Shown here one piece after another: positions 32,806 through 42,448 of a DNA stretch of 52,329 nt. This DNA comes from Clostridia bacterium. GTDB taxonomy: Bacteria; Bacillota; Clostridia; Oscillospirales; Acutalibacteraceae. The position numbers and the translations under genes are program-made. The stretch lies in contig JAFWZS010000060.1 in NCBI GenBank assembly GCA_017522205.1, forward strand, positions 1-52,329. Direction: 5' to 3'. Position 1 is the stretch's first letter. Each line of letters opens with the position of its first letter. The notes below the pieces were generated by a model, which saw nothing but the letters and a program-made list of their open reading frames with translations, was not told the origin of the DNA and searched no databases.

Positions 32806-33822
32806 TCAATCTCCGTAACCCTGAGGATTGTTCTTCTGCCAGCGCCATGAATCCTCGCACATTTTTTCAATGCCTCTTTCAGCCTTCCAGCCAAGCTCTG
32901 CATAAGCCTTTGAGGGGTCTGAATAGCAAACCGCAATGTCACCGGGACGACGGGGTGCGATTTCATACTTAACCTCTGCACCGCTTGCCTTTTCAAATGC
33001 CTTTACAACATCAAGAACGCTGTAGCCTACACCTGTGCCGAGATTGTAAACATCAAGACCGCTTTGACCGAGAACCTTGTTAAGAGCCTTTACGTGACCG
33101 AGAGCAAGGTCAACAACGTGGATATAGTCTCTTACGCCTGTGCCGTCGGGTGTGTCATAGTCGTCACCGAAAACGCTGAGCTTCTCACGCTTGCCGATAG
33201 CTACCTGAGTAATGTAGGGCATAAGGTTGTTGGGAATACCGTTGGGGTCTTCACCGATTCTTCCGCTTTCGTGGGCTCCGATGGGATTGAAGTAACGAAG
33301 AAGGGTAATTGACCAATCCTTGTCACTCTTGTAAAGGTCGGAAAGGATAATTTCGATCATAAACTTTGTTGTGCCGTAAGGGTTGGTTGTGCCGCCTGTA
33401 GGCATGCTTTCCTTAAGAGGAGAAACATTGTTCATACCGTAAACAGTTGCAGATGAGCTGAACACCATTTTCTTGCAGCCGTTCTGTCTCATAACCTCGC
33501 AGAGACAAAGTGTTCCGTTAATGTTATTGTCGTAATATTCAAGGGGCTTCTGGCAGGATTCACCAACAGCCTTAAGGCCCGCAAAGTGAATAACTGCATC
33601 GATTTTATTCTGCTTGAAAATAAGGTCAAGTCCCTTTTTATCACGGATATCGCACTCATAAAAAGCGAATGACTTACCTGAAAGCTCTGCAACTCTTTTG
33701 AGAGATTCCTTTTTACTGTTATAGAAATTGTCTACTACAACAACCTCATAACCTGCTTTCATAAGTTCAATACATGTGTGTGAGCCGATATAACCGGCGC
33801 CGCCTGTAACAAGAATTGACAT
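32806..33822 (-). CDS. galE: UDP-glucose 4-epimerase
   Basis: 338 residues, normal length. Motifs: [13 protein letters not shown] (NAD-binding), [19 protein letters not shown] (catalytic Ser), [11 protein letters not shown] (Tyr-x3-Lys), [13 protein letters not shown] and [14 protein letters not shown]. It interconverts UDP-glucose and UDP-galactose, for galactose use or for surface polysaccharide. GAGGTG precedes the start. A weak hairpin ACAGGG / CCCTGT (about 32740-32770) may end it before the kinase gene. Confidence 0.96.
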   Translation of the reverse strand: MSILVTGGAGYIGSHTCIELMKAGYEVVVVDNFYNSKKESLKRVAELSGKSFAFYECDIRDKKGLDLIFKQNKIDAVIHFAGLKAVGESCQKPLEYYDNNINGTLCLCEVMRQNGCKKMVFSSSATVYGMNNVSPLKESMPTGGTTNPYGTTKFMIEIILSDLYKSDKDWSITLLRYFNPIGAHESGRIGEDPNGIPNNLMPYITQVAIGKREKLSVFGDDYDTPDGTGVRDYIHVVDLALGHVKALNKVLGQSGLDVYNLGTGVGYSVLDVVKAFEKASGAEVKYEIAPRRPGDIAVCYSDPSKAYAELGWKAERGIEKMCEDSWRWQKNNPQGYGD

Positions 33823-33863
33823 ATTCGTTCACCTCGTCTATAATATATAAGTAATTCAAACTA

Positions 33864-33892
33864 TAGTATACAATTAAAATTCAAAAAATGCA
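33864..33892 (-). promoter_or_regulatory. galE promoter
   Basis: Minus strand TTGCAT (33887-33892), 17 bases, TATACT (33864-33869), about 40 bases before galE. Confidence 0.6.
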
Positions 33893-33922
33893 ATAGCAAA
33901 ATCCAATGTGGGAGTGAGTTTT

Positions 33923-34774
33923 ATGGAAAATTTATCAGATATATCCGTTGTCAGAAATGTTCTTTCAAAGCACGGATTCAACTTTTCAAAAGCCCTGGGG
34001 CAGAACTTTCTTATTAACCCCTCGGTCTGTCCGAGAATGGCTGAAAACTGCGGAGCAGACGAAAACACCGGTGTAATTGAAATCGGTGCAGGCATCGGCG
34101 TACTGACAGCCGAGCTTGCAAAAAGAGCAAAAAAGGTGGTTTCAATTGAGCTTGACACCCGTCTTCTTCCGGTCTTGGAGGAAACTCTCAGTGAATTTGA
34201 CAACGTTGAGATCGTCAATGCCGACATTATGAAAACCGACCTTCACGCACTTATAAAGGAAAAGTTTCAGGGTATGGATGTGGTTGTGTGCGCAAATCTG
34301 CCTTACTATATCACCTCCCCCATTATTACAATGCTCCTTGAAGAAAAGCTTCCCATTAAAGCAATTACGGTTATGATTCAGAAAGAGGCCGCTGACAGAC
34401 TTTCAACTCCCGTAGGTTCAAGGGATTCAGGCGCTATTACTGTCTGCACAAATTACTATGCCGAGGTAAAACACCTTTTTAACGTTTCACGAGGCTCATT
34501 TATGCCGCCGCCCAATGTTGACAGCACAGTTATAAAGCTCCAAATCAGACCCGAGCCTGCAGTAAAGGTAAGCGACGAAAAGAAGTTTTTCAGAATGGTA
34601 AAGGCAGCCTTTGCACAGAGAAGAAAAACCGCAGTCAACTCAATTGCAAGCGGAATGGGACTTTCAAAAAATCAGGTTGCTGAGGCTCTTCAGAAAAGCG
34701 GTCTTGATGTAAATGTGAGAGCCGAAAAGCTCACCATGGAAGAGCTTGCATTACTCTCGGAGAATCTCTCATAA
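33923..34774 (+). CDS. rsmA: 16S rRNA (adenine1518/1519-N6)-dimethyltransferase
   Basis: 283 residues. ATG 33923 is preceded by GGGAGTGA; an upstream GTG at 33908 overlaps that site. Motifs: KALGQNFLINPS, EIGAGIGVLTAELA (SAM-binding), VSIELD, ANLPYYITSPII (catalytic NLPY) and the C-terminal AFAQRRKTAVNS. It dimethylates two adjacent adenines in helix 45 of 16S rRNA. Erm methylases are related, but the C-terminal region and chromosomal context favour RsmA (KsgA). Confidence 0.95.
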   Translation: MENLSDISVVRNVLSKHGFNFSKALGQNFLINPSVCPRMAENCGADENTGVIEIGAGIGVLTAELAKRAKKVVSIELDTRLLPVLEETLSEFDNVEIVNADIMKTDLHALIKEKFQGMDVVVCANLPYYITSPIITMLLEEKLPIKAITVMIQKEAADRLSTPVGSRDSGAITVCTNYYAEVKHLFNVSRGSFMPPPNVDSTVIKLQIRPEPAVKVSDEKKFFRMVKAAFAQRRKTAVNSIASGMGLSKNQVAEALQKSGLDVNVRAEKLTMEELALLSENLS

Positions 34775-34830
34775 TATTTGCATCATATATGCAGTTTTTA
34801 TACAAATTCTTATATTCAAAACATAAAGAT

Positions 34831-34868
34831 AAAAACTTTACAGCGAAATTTTAGCTGTAAAGTTTTTT
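34831..34868 (+). terminator. rsmA terminator
   Basis: AAAACTTTACAGC (about 34832-34844) / GCTGTAAAGTTTT (34854-34866) plus trailing T residues. A second perfect hairpin AATGTGGAAAAC / GTTTTCCACATT (34887-34915) follows and may be a backup or serve the minus strand. Confidence 0.85.
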
Positions 34869-35042
34869 ACTTGCCATTAGAAAAGCAATGTGGAAAACCC
34901 GAAGTTTTCCACATTTTTAACTGAGTTTTTGAGTTTTCAGCATAAAAACCGTAAAGTTTTCAACTTTACTAACAAGGTTTTCAACATAAATTTGAGGAAA
35001 AAGTGCGGATTATTCATTATTCACCGCAAAATGTATATACAC

Positions 35043-36074
35043 TTATAATTCATTGATTGCCTTAAGAAGTGCGGCTACATCACTTTCCTGAGTTGCCCAG
35101 CTTGTGCAGAAACGAACTGCGTTGAGTCCGTCAAACTTGCCCCAATATGAGAAACTGAAGTCATTTTTAAGCTTATTCATCTCTTCATCCGTAAGCATAG
35201 GGAAGAGCTGATTGGTTGGTGAATCGTAAAGAAGCTTTATGCCTTTTTCTTTGAAGGCATCTCTGATTTTATCTGCAAGCTTCATTGCATGCTTTGAAAT
35301 TTCAAAGTAAAGTCCGTCTGTGAAAAGGGTGTCAAACTGCAGACCTAAAAGTCTGCCCTTTGCAAGCATAGCACCCTTCTGCTTTTCAATATAACGGAAA
35401 TCTTCCTTATATCTGTCATTTACAATTACAAGTGCCTCACCGAAGAGAGCGCCCACCTTTGTGCCGCCGATATAAAAAGCATCGCAAAGATTAGGAAGGT
35501 CGGAAAAAGCAACATCGTTTTCTTTACACATAAGTGCATAACCGAGTCTTGCACCGTCAATGTAGAGAATAAGATTTTTACGTTTGCAGCAGTCGTAAAT
35601 TGCTTCAAGCTCTGAATTGGAGTAAATTGTGCCGTTTTCCGTGGGCATTGAAAGATAGACCATTTTCGGCTTTGTGATGTGCTCAAAGGAAGCATCGTTT
35701 TCGTGAGCTACTACCATTTCTTCAATTTGCTGAGCATTTATTTTTCCGTCAAAACTGGGTATAGGTAAAATTTTATGACCGGTTGCTTCAACCGCTCCGG
35801 TTTCATGAACGTTGATATGTCCCGTTGAGGCTGAAATTACACCCTCGTGAGGACGAAGACAAGATGCAATAAAGGTAAAGTTAGTCTGTGTGCCACCTAC
35901 AAGAAAATGCACCGCAAGGTCATCTCGCCCCAGCTCTTTTCTGATTTTGTCTGCAGCCGAAAGGCAGTATTTATCCTCACCGTAACCGGGGGTTTGCTCC
36001 ATATTTGTTTTCAGAAGTGCATCGAGAATCTGAGGCACCGCTCCCTGAGTATAATCGCTTTCAAATCTAATCAT
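35043..36074 (-). CDS. ltaE: low-specificity threonine aldolase
   Basis: 343 residues, fold-type I PLP enzyme. Motifs: FESDYTQGAVPQIL, GGTQTNFTFIAS (PLP phosphate contact), TGHINVHETGAVEATGHK, YIDGARLGYALM (Asp contacting PLP nitrogen) and YIGGTKVGALFGEA with the Schiff-base Lys. It splits threonine or allo-threonine to glycine and acetaldehyde. Stereospecificity (L or D) cannot be read with certainty. It starts 3 bases after the rmuC stop, with GAGGAA lying at the end of rmuC, so the two are cotranscribed. Confidence 0.9.
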   Translation of the reverse strand: MIRFESDYTQGAVPQILDALLKTNMEQTPGYGEDKYCLSAADKIRKELGRDDLAVHFLVGGTQTNFTFIASCLRPHEGVISASTGHINVHETGAVEATGHKILPIPSFDGKINAQQIEEMVVAHENDASFEHITKPKMVYLSMPTENGTIYSNSELEAIYDCCKRKNLILYIDGARLGYALMCKENDVAFSDLPNLCDAFYIGGTKVGALFGEALVIVNDRYKEDFRYIEKQKGAMLAKGRLLGLQFDTLFTDGLYFEISKHAMKLADKIRDAFKEKGIKLLYDSPTNQLFPMLTDEEMNKLKNDFSFSYWGKFDGLNAVRFCTSWATQESDVAALLKAINEL

Positions 36075-36077
36075 AGT

Positions 36078-37361
36078 TTATTCCTCTAACCCTAAAATTT
36101 CTACTGCTTCGCTCTGCTCAATTGCTTCAACACTTTTGAGCTTTTTCTGAATAATGTTATTTCTGCTCTGAGCATCTTCAAGGCTCTTTCCCGCCTCGTC
36201 AATCTTCTTCTTCGCCTTTTCAAGCACTACGCCGAATTTTTCATACTGTACCTTTGCAGCGGCGAGCACAGCTCTTACTTCCTTCGCTTTTTCGTTGATT
36301 GCCATCGCCTTGAAGCCGATTGAAAGAGAGTTGAGAAGCGCAGTTATAGTTGACGGACCTGCAATCATCACGGAAAATTCGTTCTGACATCTTTCAGCTA
36401 CACCGTTCTTTGACGAAATAACCTCACTGTAAAGGCCTTCTGTTGCAAGATACATAATTGCAAAGGGCGTTGTGTCAGGCTCGTTGATGTACTTTTTAAT
36501 CTCCTTAGCCTGATTAATAATTGTGGTTTCAAGTGCCTTTCGCTGAATTTCAACGGCGGCGTTGTCCCCTCTGTCTGCCGCCTCACAAAGACGGATATAG
36601 GTTTCAACGGGGAATTTTGAGTCGATGGGAAGATAAGTGAATGCCTCTTTGTCGTCACCTGAGGGAATTTTTACGGCGAACTCAACGATATTTCTCGAAA
36701 GAGGTACGGTCATCACATTTCGCTCGTACATACCGGGAATGGTCTGGTCAAGGAGACCTTCAAGCTGAACCTCAGCCCAGGTGCCTCTTGCTTTTACGTT
36801 GGTGAGAATACGGTTGAGTGAGGTTACGTTTTCGGTTACGCTGCCTGAAAGCACCTTCATTTCACCGAGGGATTTGTATACATTTTCAAGCTGTTCGCTT
36901 ACGGTCTTAAATGACATATCAAGGCGCTTTGTAAGAGTTTCATTCAGCTTTTCGTCAACAGTAAGACGCATCTGCTCCAGCTTTTCTTCGTTGCTCTTTC
37001 GCATATCGAGAAGCCTTACGGAAATCATATCAGCCATTTTTACATTGAACTCATAGTTATCCGTTGTCATTTTTGAAAGCCTGTCCGTCATATCCTTGAT
37101 ACTCTCGGAAAGCTCTTTTCTCTGCTGGCTCTGTGCGTTTGCATTTTCAACACGGCTGCGGCTGAATTCATCACGCACAGAAGCGGTGATTTCTGAGGCA
37201 GTTTTGCTCAGATGCTCCCTTGTCGCCTTTTCAGAAGTTAAAATGCTTTCATATTCTTTGTTATTATTCTTTTTTAGCACAATAATAAGAAGACCTACGC
37301 ATATAATAAGTAGTATAATAATCAGTGCTGAAAGAATCAGCAAAAGCTTTGTTGAATCCAT
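36078..37361 (-). CDS. rmuC: DNA recombination protein RmuC
   Basis: 427 residues. One N-terminal membrane helix (about 5-28), a long coiled coil (about 40-190, rich in E, K, R, S), then the conserved RmuC nuclease-like domain: RGTWAEVQLEGLLDQTIPGMY, VEFAVKIP, LPIDSKFPVETYIRL, FAIMYLATEGLYSEV and IAGPSTITALLNSL. It is related to the PD-D/ExK nuclease fold and thought to limit inversions at short repeats. GGGAGG precedes the start. Confidence 0.92.
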   Translation of the reverse strand: MDSTKLLLILSALIIILLIICVGLLIIVLKKNNNKEYESILTSEKATREHLSKTASEITASVRDEFSRSRVENANAQSQQRKELSESIKDMTDRLSKMTTDNYEFNVKMADMISVRLLDMRKSNEEKLEQMRLTVDEKLNETLTKRLDMSFKTVSEQLENVYKSLGEMKVLSGSVTENVTSLNRILTNVKARGTWAEVQLEGLLDQTIPGMYERNVMTVPLSRNIVEFAVKIPSGDDKEAFTYLPIDSKFPVETYIRLCEAADRGDNAAVEIQRKALETTIINQAKEIKKYINEPDTTPFAIMYLATEGLYSEVISSKNGVAERCQNEFSVMIAGPSTITALLNSLSIGFKAMAINEKAKEVRAVLAAAKVQYEKFGVVLEKAKKKIDEAGKSLEDAQSRNNIIQKKLKSVEAIEQSEAVEILGLEE

Positions 37362-37463
37362 AATTTCAACCTCCCTTAACGGTCTAATTGTACCACAGAA
37401 ACAAGGTGGTTATTTTTCTTTTTGGAATTATAAACTATATTTCTATTTTAAGGAATGAAAAAA

Positions 37464-39152
37464 ATGAAAAAGATTTTATCACTAATATTATGTGTGCTTA
37501 TGCTTTTTTCCCTTGCTGCCTGTACAGCAGAAAAAGGTATTGATGCTAAGCTTATTTTCCCCATAGACAACGACCCACGTTTCCTTGACCCGCAGATTAT
37601 ATCAGACGTGGGTGCAAGAAATATTATTCTCAACTGCTTTGAAGGGCTTGTAACTCTCGGTGAAAACGGTGATATTCTGCCCGGCATGGCGGAGAAGTGG
37701 GACGTTTCAGCTGACGGAAAAACCTATGTTTTCTATCTCAGAGAAAATTCACGCTGGAGAGTTACCTCTGCGGCAAAAAGAGTTCTCGGCGGTGACGAAA
37801 TTCAGCTTTATCCCACCTATGACGAAAAGGGTAAGCTCGTTCCTCTCGAGGAGGGCAAGGAAACCTTCAACATCACTGTGACGGCTCACGATTTTGTTTT
37901 CGGCTTAAGACGTGCTCTTCGCCCCGAAACCAAATGCCCTACCGCATATAAGCTCTATGCCATAACAAATGCGCAAAGTGTCCACGAAGGGAAAAAGACT
38001 GAAACCGAGCTTGGCGTTACTGCTCTTGACAGCCGTACACTGAAAATCACTCTTCAGAATGACGATCCTGACTTTTTAAGCACACTTCTTGAGCCTGCCT
38101 GTATGCCCTGCAACGAAATTTTCTTTGAAAAAACCGGCGGCAGATATGGTCTTGCTACAAGGTACCTTTTATATAACGGTCCGTTCTACATCAACAACTG
38201 GGCTGACAATGCTTCAGTTTCTGTAAGACGAAATACCGATTATTACTACGACGCAAAAAACGTCAAGCCCTATTCCGTTTATTTTTCAATCAACAACGAG
38301 CAGAACACCCGTCTGAGAAAGCTTAAAAATGAAACCTATGACATCTCACCCTTCACAGAAAATCAGGCGCTTTCTGTAAGCGACAGCAAGAAATATCACG
38401 CTGACGGTTTTGCATCAGGCACATACTCACTTCTCTTCAACTGCAAGGACACCTATCTTCAAAACACCGACGTAAGACGAGCAATTGTTTCTGCCTTTAA
38501 CTTCAATCTGTTTTCAACTGAAACAGGAAAAGCTGTGTCAAAGCACTTTTTCCCATCGGTCTGCAAGCTCGGCAGCTCCATATATTCTGACCTTACAAAG
38601 GGTGTAAGAAGCTACTCCAATCAGAATCCCCAAAGTCTTCTGCGAAAAGGCCTTGATGCTCTTGAGCAGGATAATGCAACCATAACAGTACTTTGTAAAA
38701 CCTCAGATGAGCTTCTTGCGAGAAAGCTCATTCAGTCCTGGCAGGCAGTTCTCGGTGTTGCTTTTAATGTTTCGGTGGAAATCACTGATGAATTTACACT
38801 TCAGAGCAGAATCAAAAAAGGTGATTTTCAGCTTGCTCTCGGTGAAATCACTTATAGCGGAAACACAGCTCAGGATGCTGCGCTGAAATTCACCTCCGAT
38901 AGCCGTGACAACATTTTCGGCTATTCATCCAAAAGCTACGACAACAAGGTAAAGGCTATCGCACTTTCAAACGGCATTACTGCAAAAGCTGAAGCCACCC
39001 TGAAAGCCGAAAAGCATCTTGCTGATGCGGCGGTAATTCTCCCCCTTTACGAAGTGAATAGTTATGTGGCATACGGCAACGAAATTTCGAACATTGGTTA
39101 TAACAGCACAGGTGATGTGCTTTATTTCAAGCATGTGCTGGAGAAGGAATAA
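37464..39152 (+). CDS. extracellular solute-binding lipoprotein, family 5 (oligopeptide type)
   Basis: 562 residues. The ATG at 37464 is favoured over 37455 because AAGGA overlaps the first and is well spaced for the second. Lipoprotein signal peptide with lipobox SLAAC (about Cys 20). SBP family 5 features: PRFLDPQIISDVGARNIILN, FEGLVTLGENGDILPGMAEKW and later NTDVRRAIVSAFN. It would bind peptides or nickel-type ligands for an ABC importer; no permease or ATPase genes are adjacent, so it is an orphan receptor. A terminator follows. Confidence 0.9.
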   Translation: MKKILSLILCVLMLFSLAACTAEKGIDAKLIFPIDNDPRFLDPQIISDVGARNIILNCFEGLVTLGENGDILPGMAEKWDVSADGKTYVFYLRENSRWRVTSAAKRVLGGDEIQLYPTYDEKGKLVPLEEGKETFNITVTAHDFVFGLRRALRPETKCPTAYKLYAITNAQSVHEGKKTETELGVTALDSRTLKITLQNDDPDFLSTLLEPACMPCNEIFFEKTGGRYGLATRYLLYNGPFYINNWADNASVSVRRNTDYYYDAKNVKPYSVYFSINNEQNTRLRKLKNETYDISPFTENQALSVSDSKKYHADGFASGTYSLLFNCKDTYLQNTDVRRAIVSAFNFNLFSTETGKAVSKHFFPSVCKLGSSIYSDLTKGVRSYSNQNPQSLLRKGLDALEQDNATITVLCKTSDELLARKLIQSWQAVLGVAFNVSVEITDEFTLQSRIKKGDFQLALGEITYSGNTAQDAALKFTSDSRDNIFGYSSKSYDNKVKAIALSNGITAKAEATLKAEKHLADAAVILPLYEVNSYVAYGNEISNIGYNSTGDVLYFKHVLEKE

Positions 39153-39173
39153 CCCGTCATAAAGATTAACAAC

Positions 39174-39218
39174 AATACAGGTATTTTCTACCGAATGAAG
39201 AAATACCTGTATTTTTTT
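39174..39218 (+). terminator. terminator of the solute-binding protein gene
   Basis: AATACAGGTATTT (from 39174) pairs with AAATACCTGTATT, followed by a run of seven T. Confidence 0.85.
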
Positions 39219-39227
39219 CGTTTGCTT

Positions 39228-39257
39228 TGCAACTTTTTAAAAGTTTCATACGTTCTA
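39228..39257 (+). promoter_or_regulatory. ECF-type sigma promoter, probably autoregulatory
   Basis: TGCAAC (39228-39233), followed after 17 bases by CGTTCTAT (39251-39258). ECF sigma factors commonly use an AAC-containing -35 and a CGT-containing -10 with this spacing. It lies 22 bases upstream of the sigma gene's start, suggesting self-activation. Confidence 0.55.
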
Positions 39258-39279
39258 TAAAGTGAAAGGAGCTGATAAA

Positions 39280-39744
39280 ATGAAAGACGAATTTGAAATG
39301 CTCGTAGAAAAATATGCCGACACGGTAACACGCATCTGTTTTGTGAATCTCGAGAACCGTGCCGATGCCGAGGACGCTTGGCAGAATGTTTTTCTGAAGC
39401 TGTTCAAAGCAAAACACCTATGGCAAAAGCCCGACGAAGAAATGAGAAAATGGATAGTTACGGTGGCACTCAATGAATGCCGTGATATCAAGCGAAAGCT
39501 TTTCAGAAGAAATCATGCAGACATTGACGAGCTTCAGGCGTCATATACGGAAGATTTCAATAAAGAGCTTATATGTGAAATAAGAGGGCTACCCGTAAAA
39601 TATCTGCAGGTGATTGAACTCTACTACTTTGAGGGCTACAGTATAGGTGAAATTTCAGAAATCCTTTCAGAAAAAGAGAACACCATAAAGTCCCGCCTTA
39701 AACGGGGCAGAGAACTTTTAAAAGGAGGTCTCAGCGATGAATGA
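39280..39744 (+). CDS. ECF-type RNA polymerase sigma factor
   Basis: 154 residues. AAAGGAG precedes ATG 39280. Region 2 is NRADAEDAWQNVFLKLFK and region 4 is LQVIELYYFEGYSIGEISEILSEKENTIKSRLKRGRELL (helix-turn-helix). Regions 1 and 3 are absent, as in ECF sigma factors. It should redirect polymerase to stress or envelope genes. It overlaps the next gene by 8 bases. Confidence 0.92.
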   Translation: MKDEFEMLVEKYADTVTRICFVNLENRADAEDAWQNVFLKLFKAKHLWQKPDEEMRKWIVTVALNECRDIKRKLFRRNHADIDELQASYTEDFNKELICEIRGLPVKYLQVIELYYFEGYSIGEISEILSEKENTIKSRLKRGRELLKGGLSDE

Positions 39745-40723
39745 ATTCAATGTTAAAACTCCCTACGAGTGGAAAGATAATTTATACAGAAAAACAACCG
39801 AAAAGAAAGTAATCAAGCTAAAACCTGCTGTGCTTATTGCGGCGATAATTGCTTTTGTTATCTGCGTTTCAGGCTCTGCCTTTGCTGTAAGAGTTTCAAG
39901 AGCACCCGAATATTTCGGTTCAAAATATTTGGGTCAGAGTGAAAGCTCCGATCAGGTTTATTCAGAAAAAAACCTTGCTCTTAAAAGCGACAGAGACGAC
40001 ATTCAGCTTACCTGTAAGGGTATTGTTGGCGACAACTATAATCTGTTTCTTGTGTTTGAGCTGACTTCCACCGGAGACATTAAGTTTGACGAAAGCAAGA
40101 GCTACCTTTTTGAAAATGTTGACCAGCATCTTGCTTTCCGTTCTTCCTTCGGCAGAGGTATGGGGTGCTACTTTGTTGATGAGCGTACTCTGAGGATAGA
40201 GTTATTCTATTCAGGCATTGACAGCGGCAGTATTGTAGGAAGAATTCTCAGAATCAATTTCCTTAATATTGAAGAATATGATAAAGACACCTTTAATCTG
40301 ACCGACACTATTGAGTGTTCCTTCAAGGGCAATATTGCAATTGACTATGCGAACACCCAGAGAAAGCTGAAAAAGACTGAAAACAGCGTTCTGATGAACG
40401 GCGTTACATTCAAACCCCACAAAGCCGACATCACCAACCTTAATTTCAAATACACCTTAAAGGTTCTGGATGGTGCAGATACTTTCGAGAGTGTCAATCA
40501 CGACAAGCTCATTGAGAGTACACTCACTCTCAATTACAAAGACGGCACAAAGGAAACCTTCAATATCAATATGCCGCCTGACGGTGAAAACGATATCGGT
40601 GCATCAACAATGGAAAAAAGAGGCGACAAATTTGAGGTTCAGCTTCATTTCAGGCAGACAATAAACGCAAGTGCAGTTGCTTCAGTTGAGCTTAACGGAG
40701 TTGAGGTTTTTACAGCTAAATAA
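39737..40723 (+). CDS. membrane protein, probable anti-sigma factor
   Basis: 328 residues. About 28 cytoplasmic residues at the N-terminus, then one membrane helix (about 30-50, VLIAAIIAFVICVSGSAFAV), then a beta-rich extracellular region of about 275 residues. The 8-base overlap with the ECF sigma gene and the single-span topology fit an anti-sigma that holds the sigma factor at the membrane until a signal is sensed. The short N-terminus lacks a visible zinc-binding HxxxCxxC motif. The outer domain resembles DUF4179-type proteins in layout only; this is not confirmed. Confidence 0.7.
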   Translation: MNEFNVKTPYEWKDNLYRKTTEKKVIKLKPAVLIAAIIAFVICVSGSAFAVRVSRAPEYFGSKYLGQSESSDQVYSEKNLALKSDRDDIQLTCKGIVGDNYNLFLVFELTSTGDIKFDESKSYLFENVDQHLAFRSSFGRGMGCYFVDERTLRIELFYSGIDSGSIVGRILRINFLNIEEYDKDTFNLTDTIECSFKGNIAIDYANTQRKLKKTENSVLMNGVTFKPHKADITNLNFKYTLKVLDGADTFESVNHDKLIESTLTLNYKDGTKETFNINMPPDGENDIGASTMEKRGDKFEVQLHFRQTINASAVASVELNGVEVFTAK

Positions 40724-40731
40724 CACACAAA

Positions 40732-40762
40732 ACCCCACCGAAACAAATTCGGTGGGGTAAAG
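40732..40762. terminator. hairpin between the sigma operon and the convergent phosphoesterase
   Basis: ACCCCACCGA (40732-40741) / TCGGTGGGGT (40749-40758), a 10-bp perfect stem with short T-rich flank; it can serve both strands. Confidence 0.7.
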
Positions 40763-40777
40763 CTTTGTCCTGATTCT

Positions 40778-41731
40778 TTATTTAAGCTTATATGTAAACT
40801 TTGTATAGTCGCCTGTAACGGGCTTGCCCGTAAGGAAGTTTCTTGCGGTGAACTCAACTCTGTCGTCGTAAACGCAGCAGTAGTAGCCTGTTCCGCAGTC
40901 ACGGTGACCGAAGTTGTTGGGCTTTCTGTATGAGGGAATACTAAGTGAAACAACGCCCTTTTCCTCGTTGAGCACCTCTTCAACATAATTGCAGATACCG
41001 CCGTGAAGGTGGCCGTTGATGAAGAATACGTTGTTGTACTTCTCCATAACTGCTCTTACTTCGTCTGACTGCTCGCCCATATCCCCGGTTTTCCATACCT
41101 CGGGAAGTCCGTGAGTAAACTGAAAAGCCTGATGGCACATTACGAAAGCGGGCTTACCGTTTTCTGTTGCTCTTTTAAGCTCATTGTCAAGGAAGGCAAT
41201 CTGCTCTTTTGAAATGTACGCCTTTTCAAGCACTGCCTTTTCGGTGCAGATTACGATGAAAGTGTAGCCGTTGATATCGTAGGAATAGTAGCTCTTTTTG
41301 CCGATATCAATTCCAAGGTGCTTGCTCTGCCAGTCCATAACGGTCTTTCTTGCTCTGCCGTAGAAAAATCTTGCGTCGTGGTTACCAAGAGTAAGGAAGA
41401 TGTGCGGAACTGCGTCCTGCTTGCTGTAAACATCAAGAAAGCCCTTGTATTCGCTCTTGAAGCCGTAGTCGGCAATATCACCTGCAAGAAGAAGAGCGTC
41501 AAACTTTTCACCTGAGTTCTTGATATCCTCAAATGCGTTGTTGAGGTTCTTGAAAGCGAACTCGTTGTTTACAATGTGAGTGTCCGCAAGTGCCACAAAA
41601 GCGAGCTTTACGTTTTCTCTGTCCTCAAATGACAAAGGCTCATCCTTTGAAAAAGGGCACTCTGTATCGTAGTTAGGCATCATAGCCTGAAACTGATAGA
41701 TGTATTTTCTTATTCCAAGAGGTAATTCCAT
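40778..41731 (-). CDS. calcineurin-like metallophosphoesterase (copy 1, cytosolic)
   Basis: 317 residues, no signal peptide. The five metal-binding motifs are in order: LADTHIV (DxH), LLAGDIADYG (GDxxD), LGNHDARF (GNHD), VMCHQAF (H) and INGHLHGG (GHxH). It hydrolyses a phosphate ester; the substrate is unknown. C-terminal strands (YDDRVEFTARNFLTGKPV) match those of the second copy at 45304-46308 (YEDEVVFRARNFMSGYW), so the two are paralogues. AAAGGCGG precedes the start and the gene follows the ECF S component by 40 bases. Confidence 0.88.
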   Translation of the reverse strand: MELPLGIRKYIYQFQAMMPNYDTECPFSKDEPLSFEDRENVKLAFVALADTHIVNNEFAFKNLNNAFEDIKNSGEKFDALLLAGDIADYGFKSEYKGFLDVYSKQDAVPHIFLTLGNHDARFFYGRARKTVMDWQSKHLGIDIGKKSYYSYDINGYTFIVICTEKAVLEKAYISKEQIAFLDNELKRATENGKPAFVMCHQAFQFTHGLPEVWKTGDMGEQSDEVRAVMEKYNNVFFINGHLHGGICNYVEEVLNEEKGVVSLSIPSYRKPNNFGHRDCGTGYYCCVYDDRVEFTARNFLTGKPVTGDYTKFTYKLK

Positions 41732-41771
41732 AATCTGAACCGCCTTTCTGTAATAATTACTGTAGCTTTAA

Positions 41772-42383
41772 TTAAGCTGCCTGCTTTTTAAGCTTTGCAA
41801 TAACCTTGCCTACTGCACCGCCGAAAGCGCCTGCAGCCACGGTTTCAACAATGCCGTTAACACCTACAAATGCTGCGAAGAAAGCAATTACATTGGTTGT
41901 AGCAAACTGTGTTTCAAGACCGCTGTAGAACTCTGTGTTGCCGAAAAGCAGAATAAATGAGCCCACAAAAAACAGAGTGTTAAGCACTGCAGCTGCTAGG
42001 AAACTTATAAGTGCGCTTAAGTTGTCCTGCACGTTTTTCTTTTTAAGAAGCTTATAAATAAGAGCTGAGCCTGCACCCATAAGAACTCTCGGTACAATGC
42101 AGATTATAAATGTAAAAACGGGGTTTATACCCATAAGGGTTGTGCCGAACGCACTCATACCGAAGCACTGAATAAAGCTTGAAACACCAAAAGCAAGACC
42201 TAAAATTGCACCTGAGGTAACACCCATAACTGCTCCGCCGAAAGCAACGGGAATCGCAAGAAGTGAAGCTTCAATTGCAGTGCCGATTCTGAGATAACCG
42301 ATAGGTGTAAAGCTCATAACTGCAATAATTGCAATAAAAGCAGCGTTTACAGTAAGCTTCATAATCTTTTTGGAATTATTCAT
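41772..42383 (-). CDS. ECF transporter S component, substrate unknown
   Basis: 203 residues, five to six membrane segments. Signature YLRIGTAIEASLLAIPVAFGG and GAILGLAFGVSSFIQCFG are of the pantothenate-like (PanT) S-component type, but the substrate is uncertain. AAGGCGG precedes the start. The hairpin AACCGCCGA / TCGGCGGTT (42411-42435) lies between it and pnp and may partly terminate the pnp message. No EcfA or EcfT genes are nearby, consistent with a shared energising module elsewhere. Confidence 0.78.
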   Translation of the reverse strand: MNNSKKIMKLTVNAAFIAIIAVMSFTPIGYLRIGTAIEASLLAIPVAFGGAVMGVTSGAILGLAFGVSSFIQCFGMSAFGTTLMGINPVFTFIICIVPRVLMGAGSALIYKLLKKKNVQDNLSALISFLAAAVLNTLFFVGSFILLFGNTEFYSGLETQFATTNVIAFFAAFVGVNGIVETVAAGAFGGAVGKVIAKLKKQAA

Positions 42384-42448
42384 TTTTTACCGCCTTACAA
42401 AAATATTTCAAACCGCCGAGTATTTTTCGGCGGTTCAAATTTTATGGT

